Assembly (NCBI RefSeq): GCF_022815725.1 | Contig: NZ_JALGRF010000012.1 | Span: 62,001 to 126,000 of the forward strand | From: Streptomyces sp. APSN-46.1 | GTDB lineage: Bacteria > Actinomycetota > Actinomycetes > Streptomycetales > Streptomycetaceae | Direction: 5' to 3' | Length of the DNA stretch: 64,000 nucleotides | Shown here: one piece after another, positions 42,282 to 50,555 of the stretch | How positions within the stretch are numbered: position 1 is the stretch's first letter | Layout: every line of letters starts with the position of its first letter | Translations under genes and position numbers: made by a program | Notes under the pieces: model-generated | What the model was told of the DNA's origin: nothing | Database searches by the model: none | Seen by the model: the letters and a program-made list of their open reading frames with translations, nothing else

Positions 42282-42370
42282 CCCAGCCCCGCCGGCGTTT
42301 GAGGCGCGGGGCCCGGGCATCTCCAGCCCCGCCGGCGTTTGAGGCGCGGGGTCCGGGGCGGAGCCCCTGG
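42282..42370. repeat. Two direct copies of the interspersed GTTTGAGGCGC element
   Basis: Two shorter same-orientation copies (CCAGCCCCGCCGGCGTTTGA plus GGCGCGGGG), the second followed by GGGGCGGAGCCCC. They lie after senR; unlike the other three loci, the flanking genes are in tandem, not convergent. Confidence 0.85.
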
Positions 42371-42533
42371 GGGCACCTCCCAGCGGTAGCTGGGGGAGAA
42401 ACGGAGAAAGGGCGGGGCGGGGAGAAGGCACCGCGCAGCGGCGGCCCCCGCCCCGCCCGACCCCGGCCCAGGCGGCGGCCCCGTACCGCCACCGTGGGCG
42501 GACCCGCCCCCGTACCCGTGACACCATCACTAC

Positions 42534-43037
42534 GTGCTCGACATCGGCTACTCCCTCTCCCGGCGCTTCCCGGACCCCCCGCAGACCGACTACCGCTCGG
42601 CGGACGTCCACACCCTGCGCCACGACCTGTTCTGCGGGGACGTCTACCTCGCCGACACCCACGCGGACCGGGAACTGTCCACAGCCTGGGGATGGGTCCC
42701 CGTACTCGACTTCGCCTGGGCGCTCTGCGACATCGTCGAGCAGCTCGACCAGGACCCCCGCGGCAGCCGCGCCGCCAACCGTCAGTACGCCGAGCTCGAC
42801 TTCACCGAGTCCACCGACCGCATGCTCTTCGAGCGCCGCTTCGGCTGGGTCGACATCGAGGCCGACTGGATGCCGCCCGAGGAAGAGCCCCTCACCTTCA
42901 GCCACCGCCTCCTGCGCCGCGAGGCCCGCGATTTCCTGCACGACCTCATCGCGGACCTCGTCGACATGCACGACGGCCTCGCCGACAACCCCGTGATCTG
43001 GACCCTCCAGGCCCGCTTCCCCCGCGTCCCGGCGTAA
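42534..43037 (+). CDS. Hypothetical protein, 167 aa
   Basis: An acidic, Trp-rich soluble protein: MLDIGYSLSRRFPDPPQTDY, WGWVPVLDFAWALCDIVEQL, DFTESTDRMLFERRFGWVDIEADWMP, then a helical C-terminus FLHDLIADLVDMHDGL. I recognise no domain. GTG 42534 is the first start of the open frame, with CACCAT six bases upstream as a weak -10. Composition is typical of the chromosome. Confidence 0.65.
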   Translation: MLDIGYSLSRRFPDPPQTDYRSADVHTLRHDLFCGDVYLADTHADRELSTAWGWVPVLDFAWALCDIVEQLDQDPRGSRAANRQYAELDFTESTDRMLFERRFGWVDIEADWMPPEEEPLTFSHRLLRREARDFLHDLIADLVDMHDGLADNPVIWTLQARFPRVPA

Positions 43038-43101
43038 CCCGCCGGCCCAGGCCCCGCCAGCCCAGGCCCCGCCAGCCCCGCCCAGCCCCACCCCCCGCCG
43101 G

Positions 43102-43776
43102 CTACGCCACCACCCGCACCCCCATCTGCGCCGCCAACGCCGGCGCCAGGTCGAACAGCTGCCCCGGGCTGATCACCGCCCCGGCCAGCGCGTCCACCCC
43201 GCGCGCGATGTCCAGCTCCGCGGCCCCCCGCAGGTCCACGTCCGCCATCCGCGCCCCCGAGAAATCGGCCCCCCGCAGCGCGCACCCCCGGAACTCCACC
43301 CGCTCCAGCACCGCACCCCCGAAATCCGGCTCCACCAGCACGCACCCGTCGAAGACCACGTCCTTCAGCCGCGCCATCCGCAGGTTCAGGTAGTCGATCT
43401 TCCCCCCGCGCACCACCACCCTCTCCAGCACCGCCCCGTGCAGCTGCACCCCGCCCAGCCGGGCCTCCACCACCTCCACGTCCCGCAACGAGGCCCCGGA
43501 CAGGTCCGTCCCCACCCCCCGGACCCCCTCCAGCACCGAGTCCAGGAACCGCGCCTTCGCCAGACCGGCCTCGTCCAGCGCGCACCGCCGTACCGCGCAG
43601 TCCATGAACCGGGCCCCCACCCCCTCCTGCCCGGCCAGGTCCAGGTCCGCGAACTCCAGCCCGTCGTAATCCCCGTCCGGTTCCAGCCCACCGCCCTCCC
43701 ACGCCGCCAGCTCCGGCAGCCGCACCTCCGGCCGCCGCGCCGCCTTCACCGTCTGCGCCCGCCCTTTTCGCACCAT
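43102..43776 (-). CDS. Pentapeptide-repeat protein
   Basis: 224 residues. From about residue 45 to 190 every fifth position is Leu/Phe within A(D/N)LXX-like repeats (FADLDLAG, GTDLSGASLRDVEVVEARL, GADFSGARMADVDL), which fold as a right-handed quadrilateral beta-helix. Some such proteins mimic DNA and shield gyrase, but function here is unknown. ATG 43776 is preferred; CACGAT lies six bases upstream. It is divergent from the SoxR-type promoter. Confidence 0.8.
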   Translation of the reverse strand: MVRKGRAQTVKAARRPEVRLPELAAWEGGGLEPDGDYDGLEFADLDLAGQEGVGARFMDCAVRRCALDEAGLAKARFLDSVLEGVRGVGTDLSGASLRDVEVVEARLGGVQLHGAVLERVVVRGGKIDYLNLRMARLKDVVFDGCVLVEPDFGGAVLERVEFRGCALRGADFSGARMADVDLRGAAELDIARGVDALAGAVISPGQLFDLAPALAAQMGVRVVA

Positions 43777-43827
43777 CACCCCATCGTGACCGACCGCACT
43801 GACAACGACCGGGCACGGCGCCGCCCC

Positions 43828-43858
43828 TTGACCTCAACTCCGCTTGAGGTCGCAGCCT
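43828..43858 (+). promoter_or_regulatory. SoxR-type promoter (19-bp spacer) of the quinone reductase gene
   Basis: TTGACC (43828-43833) and CAGCCT (43853-43858) are 19 bp apart, the stretched spacing of MerR/SoxR-activated promoters. The spacer holds CCTCAACTCCGCTTGAGG (43832-43849), the same length and half-sites as the SoxR box (CCTCAAG-N4-CTTGAGG). The gene's ATG follows six bases after the -10. S. coelicolor SCO4266, a known SoxR target, is the likely counterpart. Confidence 0.82.
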
Positions 43859-43864
43859 GAGGCC

Positions 43865-44335
43865 ATGACCGCCTCGACCATGAACGCCATCCGCCTCCAC
43901 GCCTTCGGCCCCGCCGAGAACCTCTCCTACGAGCGCACCGCCATCCCCGCCCCCGCCGCCGGACAGGTCCGCATCGCCGTCGCCGCCGCCGGGGTCCACC
44001 TCCTCGACACCAGCCTCCGCCAAGGCGTCCAAGGCCCCCCGGCCCCGCTCCCCGACCTGCCCACGATCCCCGGCCGCGAGGTCGCCGGCACCGTCGACGC
44101 CCTCGGCCCCGGCACCGACCCCACCTGGCTCGGCCGCGCCGTCGTCGTCCACCTCGGCTTCGCGCCCGGAGGCTACGCCGAGTACGCCATCGCCGACGCC
44201 GAACGCCTCCACCCCATCCCGCCCGGCCTAGGGAGCGCCGCCGGCCGGACGGCCGCCGCATCAGCCAACAGGCCTGCGATCGGCGCCCAAAACCCGGCAC
44301 ACCGCACCTGGACAGCCCCGCGGAACGCCCTGTAG
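43865..44335 (+). pseudogene. Truncated zinc-independent quinone oxidoreductase (SoxR target)
   Basis: The first ~125 residues are a normal MDR-family N-terminal domain (AIRLHAFGPAENLSYERTAI, GVHLLDTSLRQGVQG, LPTIPGREVAGTVDALG, GGYAEYAIADAERLHPIP). After PPGLG the usual coenzyme-binding half is absent and a non-homologous tail (GRTAAASANRPAIGA) runs to a stop at 44335, just before the FAD oxidoreductase. Intact relatives are about 310-325 residues, so half the protein is lost. It cannot bind NADPH and is probably inactive, although its promoter looks intact. Confidence 0.8.
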
Positions 44336-44345
44336 CAACTCCCCC

Positions 44346-45725
44346 ATGACGATCAACGGCGGCATCTCCTTCTGGTACGCGACGGACCCCACCGCCGCCC
44401 AGCCACCCCGCGCGCCCCTCACCGGTGACGCCACGGCCGACGTCGTCATCGTCGGCGGCGGCTACAGCGGCCTGTGGACCGCCTACTACCTCAAGCGGTC
44501 CGCGCCCGATCTGCGCGTCACCGTCCTGGAGCAGAAGTTCTGCGGCTACGGCGCCTCCGGCCGCAACGGCGGCTGGCTCTACAACGGCATCGCCGGCCGC
44601 GACCGCTACGCCGCGCTCCACGGCCACCAGGCCGCCCTCCGCCTCCAGCGCGCCATGAACGACACCGTCACCGAGGTCATCGACGTCGCCGCCAAGGAAG
44701 GCATCGACGCCGACATCCACCGCGGCGGTGTCCTCGAAGTCGCCCGCACCCCCGCCCAGCTGACCCGCCTCAAGGCCTTCCACGCCACCGAGCTCTCCTA
44801 CGGCGAGACCGACCGCGAACTGTTCGGCGCCGCGGAAACGTACCAGCGCGTCAACGTCGCCGACGCCGTCGGCTCCAGCTGGACCCCGCACGGCGCCCGC
44901 ATCCACCCCCTCAAGCTGGTCAAGGGCCTGGCCGCCGCCTGCGAACGCCTCGGGGTCGTCATCCACGAATCCACCCCGGTCACGGAGATCTCCGCCGGGA
45001 AGGCCCTCACCCCCTACGGCACGGTCCGCGCTCCCCACGTCCTGCGCTGCACGGAGGGCTTCACCGCGGCCCTCAAGGGCCACAAGCGCGCCTGGCTCCC
45101 GATGAACTCGTCGATGATCGTGACGGCCCCGATCCCGGAGGCGACGTGGGACCGGCTGAACTGGTCGGACGCGGCCACCCTGGGCGACATGGCGCACGCC
45201 TACATGTACGCCCAGCGCACCGCCGACGACCGCATCGCGATCGGCGGCCGCGGCGTCCCGTACCGCTTCGGCTCCCGCACGGACCATGACGGCACCACCC
45301 AGGAACGCACCATCGCGTCCCTCACCGCCCTCCTGACCTCCTTCTTCCCCGCCCTCACGGGTACGGAGATCACCCACGCCTGGTCGGGCGTCCTCGGTGT
45401 CCCCCGCGACTGGTGCGCCACGGTCACCCTGGACCGCGCCACCGGTCTCGGCTGGGCCGGCGGCTACGTCGGCTCCGGAGTCGCCACCTCCAACCTCGCC
45501 GCCCGCACCCTGCGCGACCTGGTCCTCGGCGAGTCCACGGACCTGACCACGCTCCCGTGGGTCAACCACCGCGTCCGCCGCTGGGAGCCGGAACCCTTCC
45601 GCTGGCTCGGCGTCCAGGCCCTGTACGCCGCCTACCGCGAGGCGGACCGCCACGAAGCTGCCACCCACACCCCGTCCACGGCCCCGCTGGCCCGCCTCGC
45701 CGACCGAGTCTCGGGCCGCCACTGA
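44346..45725 (+). CDS. FAD-dependent oxidoreductase (DAO family)
   Basis: 459 residues. N-terminal dinucleotide motif ADVVIVGGGYSGLWTAYYL (about residues 31-50), then VLEQKFCGYGASGRNGGWLYNG, the flavin-contact region of amine/amino-acid oxidases, and AWSGVLGVPRDWCATV...GWAGGYVGSGVATSNLAARTL near the end. The substrate is probably an amine or amino acid. ATG 44346 lies 10 bases after the truncated gene's stop, so it may now be driven in part by the SoxR-type promoter, a result of the deletion. Confidence 0.85.
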   Translation: MTINGGISFWYATDPTAAQPPRAPLTGDATADVVIVGGGYSGLWTAYYLKRSAPDLRVTVLEQKFCGYGASGRNGGWLYNGIAGRDRYAALHGHQAALRLQRAMNDTVTEVIDVAAKEGIDADIHRGGVLEVARTPAQLTRLKAFHATELSYGETDRELFGAAETYQRVNVADAVGSSWTPHGARIHPLKLVKGLAAACERLGVVIHESTPVTEISAGKALTPYGTVRAPHVLRCTEGFTAALKGHKRAWLPMNSSMIVTAPIPEATWDRLNWSDAATLGDMAHAYMYAQRTADDRIAIGGRGVPYRFGSRTDHDGTTQERTIASLTALLTSFFPALTGTEITHAWSGVLGVPRDWCATVTLDRATGLGWAGGYVGSGVATSNLAARTLRDLVLGESTDLTTLPWVNHRVRRWEPEPFRWLGVQALYAAYREADRHEAATHTPSTAPLARLADRVSGRH

Positions 45726-45733
45726 CAACACGA

Positions 45734-45767
45734 CGGAAGGCCCCGGGTGATCACCCGGGGCCTTCCG
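45734..45767 (+). terminator. Terminator after the FAD oxidoreductase
   Basis: A perfect 17-bp self-complementary stem (CGGAAGGCCCCGGGTGA and its complement) followed by CTTTTG on the plus strand. Confidence 0.92.
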
Positions 45768-45813
45768 CTTTTGTACGAATCCCCTTGGCCAACAAGCCTC
45801 TGACCTGGTATGG

Positions 45814-45886
45814 AGCCGCCTATCGGAATCGAACCGATGACCTGGAGCTTACAAGGCAACCGCTCTGCCAACTGAGCTAAGGCGGC
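45814..45886 (-). tRNA. tRNA-Thr (anticodon UGU)
   Basis: A 73-nt cloverleaf on the minus strand: acceptor GCCGCCT/AGGCGGC, D arm GCTCAGTTGGCAGAGC, anticodon loop CTTGTAA with anticodon TGT, and T arm ATCGGTTCGATTCCGAT. CCA is not encoded. The 3' end is at 45814. Confidence 0.95.
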
Positions 45887-46052
45887 ACGAACCCACCCGC
45901 AAACACACTGCGAGCGGAGCCGCCATCACTCTACACAGCGGCCGATTACCCAAGCCATCACGTTCTATGTCCGCCCCGTAACCACTCACGCATACGTTCG
46001 CTGAACGGACTGGCGTGCCGTTCCGAAGATCAGACCGGGAGGGGGAGGGGCG

Positions 46053-47717
46053 ATGGCGGACCGCATATCGGGCGAGGAAGCCCGGCGCATCAAGCGCGAA
46101 CACCTCGGCGTGGGCGACCGCGCCAAACACCGGACTCGGGCAGCCACACCCCTGAAGGGCCTGGTCAGAGAGCCAGGCACACAGCAGCGCGTCTACCGTT
46201 TCCGCTTCTATCCGACCCCCGGCCAGGCGGCCCAGCTCACACAGACCTTCGGCGCCTGCCGCTGGGTCTACAACGAGGGCCTCGCCCTCCGCGTGAAGGC
46301 CTGGGAGGAACACCGGGTATCGCTCGGCTTGGCCGAGACCTGCCGGGCCCTGACCGGCTGGAAGCGGGTCCCGGCGACCGCATGGCTCAGGGAGGCTTCG
46401 TCGACCGTGCTCCAGCAGTCGCTGCGGCACCTCGACGGGGCGTTCTCCCGGTTCTTCAAGGGGTCGTCGAAGTACCCGCAGCGGAAGTCGAAACACCGGT
46501 CCCGGGACTCGGCGACGTACGTACGCACGGGATTCCGGTGGGTCGAGGACCCGGAGCGCCCGGGCACGGCCTCGGTCACGCTCGCCAAGCAGTCGGTCCC
46601 GCTGGACGTTCGCTGGTCCCGGGCGCTGCCATCGGGGCAGTCACCGGTGAAGCTGGCGGTGACGCGGGACCGGGCGGGCCGTTTCTTCCTTTCCGTGCTG
46701 GTGGAGGAAGTGATCGCGCCACTTCCCGAAGCGTTCCTACCGGGCGGGCGGGAGCCGAAGGCGGTGGGGCTGGACCTCGGGCTCGCGGCACTCGTGACGC
46801 TGGACGACGGGGAGAAGCTGCCGCATCCACGGCTGCTGAAGAAGTACGAGAAGCAACTCGCCTCTTTGCAGCGCAGCCTGCACAGGAAGCGGAAGGGGTC
46901 GAAGAACCGGGGGAAGGTACGGGAACGGATCGCCCGGCTGTATGCCTCGATCGCTGATGTCCGTCGTGATCTGCTGGATCAGTTCACGACCCACCTCGTG
47001 CGCGAGAACCAAGTGCTCGTGGTGGAAGACCTGCCGATCGCCAACCTCCTGGGTGCGGCGACGGGCGAGAACCGAAGGCGCAAGGCCGCGCTGAACCGGT
47101 CGATACTCGATGCCGGTTGGGGTGAGCTGCTGCGCCAGCTGCGCTACAAGTGCGCGTGGTACGGCCGGACGCTGGTCATCGTGGACCGGTTCTTCCCCTC
47201 GACCCGGCGCTGCTCGGCGTGCCACGCGAAGGGGCCGAAGCTCGACGTCTCTATTCGCGAGTGGACCTGCGCGGAGTGCGGGGCAACCCACGACCGGGAC
47301 ACGAATGCGGCGGTGAACCTCCGTGACGAGGGGATGCGGCTGTACTGGACGGTGGCTGCCGGATTGCCGGCGGGCCGGGTGCCGCCGAGTGCGTCCAGGT
47401 CCATCGGGTGTCCGGCGTCTCGCGCCAGAAGACCACCGTCGCGCGCGGTCCGGGCCCTCGGCGACGTCGTCGCAGAACGCCGGCTCCGTCACGTACGGGC
47501 GGAAGGCGGCGGGCACCGCGTCCAGCAGGCCCGGCCAGGGCTTCGGGTCGTCGTCGGCCCACGGGCTCATCAGTACGGCCAGTGCCCGGCAGCGGTCGCG
47601 CAGGGTCCGGATGCCGGGAAGGGCCGGGAGAATCTCGTGCACGCTCATGGGGCATCGAAGCAGGCCGGACCGACAATCCGGAGCCGGGGTGCTGACAGGA
47701 GGCGTCCTGGCAGGTAG
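46053..47717 (+). CDS. tnpB: IS200/IS605-type TnpB (RNA-guided nuclease family) with abnormal C-terminus
   Basis: The first ~440 residues are a full TnpB: YRFRFYPTPGQAAQLTQTFGACRWVYN, RuvC aspartate in VGLDLGLAALVTLDDG, glutamate in LVVEDLPIANLLG, zinc finger CSACHAKG...CAECG, and final Asp in HDRDTNAAVNLRDEG. All three catalytic residues are present. Beyond RLYWTVAAGLPAG the frame runs into antisense of a broken gene for about 110 residues, so the element's right end and the region that normally makes the guide RNA appear deleted. No tnpA is present. A 45-residue basic N-terminus precedes the usual start. ATG 46053 has GGGAGGGG upstream. Confidence 0.88.
   Translation: MADRISGEEARRIKREHLGVGDRAKHRTRAATPLKGLVREPGTQQRVYRFRFYPTPGQAAQLTQTFGACRWVYNEGLALRVKAWEEHRVSLGLAETCRALTGWKRVPATAWLREASSTVLQQSLRHLDGAFSRFFKGSSKYPQRKSKHRSRDSATYVRTGFRWVEDPERPGTASVTLAKQSVPLDVRWSRALPSGQSPVKLAVTRDRAGRFFLSVLVEEVIAPLPEAFLPGGREPKAVGLDLGLAALVTLDDGEKLPHPRLLKKYEKQLASLQRSLHRKRKGSKNRGKVRERIARLYASIADVRRDLLDQFTTHLVRENQVLVVEDLPIANLLGAATGENRRRKAALNRSILDAGWGELLRQLRYKCAWYGRTLVIVDRFFPSTRRCSACHAKGPKLDVSIREWTCAECGATHDRDTNAAVNLRDEGMRLYWTVAAGLPAGRVPPSASRSIGCPASRARRPPSRAVRALGDVVAERRLRHVRAEGGGHRVQQARPGLRVVVGPRAHQYGQCPAAVAQGPDAGKGRENLVHAHGASKQAGPTIRSRGADRRRPGR
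47370..47648 (-). pseudogene. 5' remnant of a conserved hypothetical gene, broken by the tnpB junction
   Basis: From ATG 47648 the minus strand encodes VHEILPALPGIRTLRDRC and RPWPG-like segments (PKPWPGLLDAVPAAFRPYV, EPAFCDDV), a beginning I associate with a roughly 200-residue Streptomyces hypothetical family. After about 70 codons the match shifts frame (TVVFWRETPDTRW appears in another frame) and the sequence ends at the tnpB tail near 47370. Internal deletion plus insertion make it non-functional. Confidence 0.6.
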
Positions 47718-47752
47718 CGTCGGGCGGAGTCCGATTGTTGGACTAGACCCAT
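47692..47752 (+). promoter_or_regulatory. msiK promoter with dre-like DasR site
   Basis: CTGACA (47692-47697) and TAGCGT (47715-47720) with a 17-bp spacer form a good promoter. A dre-like palindrome GTTGGACTAGACCCAT (47737-47752, centred on CTAG) lies just after the start, where DasR would block elongation or initiation. MsiK energises the chitobiose importer, so DasR control is reasonable. Confidence 0.7.
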
Positions 47753-47809
47753 TCTTCCTTCCACTCGGATCGTCCGGCACGTTCCTGCCGGTAGAAGGGA
47801 TTCATCACC

Positions 47810-48898
<1,089 letters not shown>

Positions 48899-48917
48899 CC
48901 GGGCCACGGCGTGACAT

Positions 48918-48948
48918 GAAGGGGCGCTCCGCCAAGGGGCGCCCCTTC
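48918..48948 (+). terminator. msiK terminator
   Basis: GAAGGGGCGC and GCGCCCCTTC flank an 11-base loop, 20 bases after the msiK stop. Confidence 0.8.
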
Positions 48949-49170
48949 GTGCCGAGTTCCGCCGTCGGCCGCGCGCCGGCCCGGCCGCAGCCCGATCGCA
49001 GCCCGGCCGCGACCCCGGCGGTAACCCCGGCCGGCGGACCGGCGTTATCCCGCCAGACCGGCCCATTCGGCCCCATCCGTCAACCTGTAATTCGAAAAGC
49101 CACGTCGAACCATCCCCCGACCGGGTGACTGAATGTCGCCAAATCTTCACCAAGCGCTACTCTCGCCCTC

Positions 49171-49587
49171 GTGACCCACACTGCCCGCCGTATCGGCCGT
49201 TCCCTCGCCCTGGTCCTGCCCGTCGTCCTGGTCCTGTCCGGGACCCTCGCGGTCACCATGGTCCCCTGGGCGGACAATTCGCCCTCCCAGGTCCTGACCG
49301 CCTCCGCCGAGGGGGTTTCCGTCCCCGCGAAGCCCCCGGCCGCGCAGGACGTACTGCGCGACAAGCTGGTGGGCGAGCTGCAGCGGGGTGAGGCGCCGGG
49401 CGACGTCCTCACGCACCTCCAGCGGGAGGTGGACCGGCGTCCGTCGTCGCTCGCCGACCACTGCGCGGGGATCGCGCGGGCACTGGGACGGGCCGCCGTG
49501 GACATGTACGGCCCCACCAAGGCGCAGTCCTTCGCCCGGCCCGTGTGCGACACCGCGTACGCGTCCGGCGTCGCCTCCATGGGCTGA
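49171..49587 (+). CDS. Small secreted or membrane-anchored hypothetical protein
   Basis: 138 residues. An N-terminal hydrophobic segment (LALVLPVVLVLSGTLAVTMV) after RRIGRS is a signal anchor. The exported part has two cysteines (DHCAGIAR and PVCDTAYASG), possibly a disulfide, and helical LVGELQRGEAPGDVLTHLQREV. Unknown function. GTG 49171 follows TACTCT by seven bases, a clear leaderless start. Confidence 0.7.
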   Translation: MTHTARRIGRSLALVLPVVLVLSGTLAVTMVPWADNSPSQVLTASAEGVSVPAKPPAAQDVLRDKLVGELQRGEAPGDVLTHLQREVDRRPSSLADHCAGIARALGRAAVDMYGPTKAQSFARPVCDTAYASGVASMG

Positions 49588-49659
49588 CGTCCGCCGACAC
49601 CGCTTGACGCACGTCGCGTTGGCCGCCGCCGGAGCCCCGGCCTCCCTACTCTGGCCGCC

Positions 49660-50445
49660 ATGACCGACGTTCCCCCGGCAGTCCCCGCAGCCCCCTCCCC
49701 CTCATCCACCGATTCCGCGGCCGCGTTCCCGGCCTACCCCACCCAGGCGGTCGTCCTGGCGGGCGGCCAGGGTTCGCGGCTGCGGCCGTATACGGACGAC
49801 CGGCCGAAGCCGATGGTCGAGATCCCCGGCACCGGGACGCCGATCATCGGCCACCAACTGGCCTGGCTGGCCTCGGAGGGGGTCACCGACGTCGTGGTGT
49901 CCTGCGGGCATCTCGCGGAGGTGCTCCAGGACTGGCTGGCCGGGGCGCGGCTGCCGCTCCGCGTGACCACCGTCGTCGAGGAGGAGCCGCTGGGGCGCGG
50001 CGGCGGCCTCAAGCACGCCGCGCAGCACCTCCCGCACGGCGACCGGCCCTGGTACGCGACCAACGGGGACATCTGGACGCGGTTCTCGTTGCGCGAGATG
50101 GCCGCGTTCCATGCCGAGCGCGGGGCGGTGGCGACGTTGGCGCTGGCCCGGCCGCGCATTCCGTGGGGGGTGGTGGAGACCAACGAGTTCGGGCAGATCC
50201 TGGACTTCATCGAGGCTCCCCCGTCGCCTTATCCGGTCAACGCCGGGGTGTATGTGTTCAGCCCCGAATTCACCGCGCTGCTCCCGGACTTGGGCGACCA
50301 CGAGCGCACCACCTTCCCCCGGCTGGCCCGTGAGCGGCGACTGGCGGGCTTCCCGCTGCCCCAGGGGGCCTACTGGCGGGCGATCGACACCGCCAAGGAC
50401 CTGACCGAGGCGGCCCGGGAGTTGGCCGCGCAGCGCCCCTCCTGA
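49660..50445 (+). CDS. Nucleotidyltransferase, NDP-sugar pyrophosphorylase type
   Basis: 261 residues. After a Pro/Ser-rich start, the signature QAVVLAGGQGSRLRPYTDDRPKPMVEI is the nucleotide-binding loop. WYATNGDIWTRFS supplies the metal aspartate and INAGVYVFS-like VNAGVYVFS the sugar site. It makes a nucleotide-activated sugar; which sugar and nucleotide cannot be told. ATG 49660 follows TACTCT by seven bases (leaderless). Confidence 0.85.
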   Translation: MTDVPPAVPAAPSPSSTDSAAAFPAYPTQAVVLAGGQGSRLRPYTDDRPKPMVEIPGTGTPIIGHQLAWLASEGVTDVVVSCGHLAEVLQDWLAGARLPLRVTTVVEEEPLGRGGGLKHAAQHLPHGDRPWYATNGDIWTRFSLREMAAFHAERGAVATLALARPRIPWGVVETNEFGQILDFIEAPPSPYPVNAGVYVFSPEFTALLPDLGDHERTTFPRLARERRLAGFPLPQGAYWRAIDTAKDLTEAARELAAQRPS

Positions 50446-50486
50446 GGCCTCGCGCCCACACCCCCGCCGCCGGCAGGCACGGCGAA

Positions 50487-50517
50487 GGGCCCGGCGCGCT
50501 TCTCGCGCACCGGGCCC
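50487..50517 (+). terminator. Terminator after the NDP-sugar gene
   Basis: GGGCCCGG...CCGGGCCC stem with inner GCG/GCG pairing, followed by CGGTTTTCT on the plus strand. Confidence 0.85.
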
Positions 50518-50555
50518 CGGTTTTCTCGTACGGCCGGTCTCAGCTACGGCCGGTC

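Noticed and set aside
45814..47717. Integrative element inserted at tRNA-Thr
   Set aside because: The tnpB lies at the 5' side of the tRNA and no repeat of the tRNA 3' end was found, so there is no att site.
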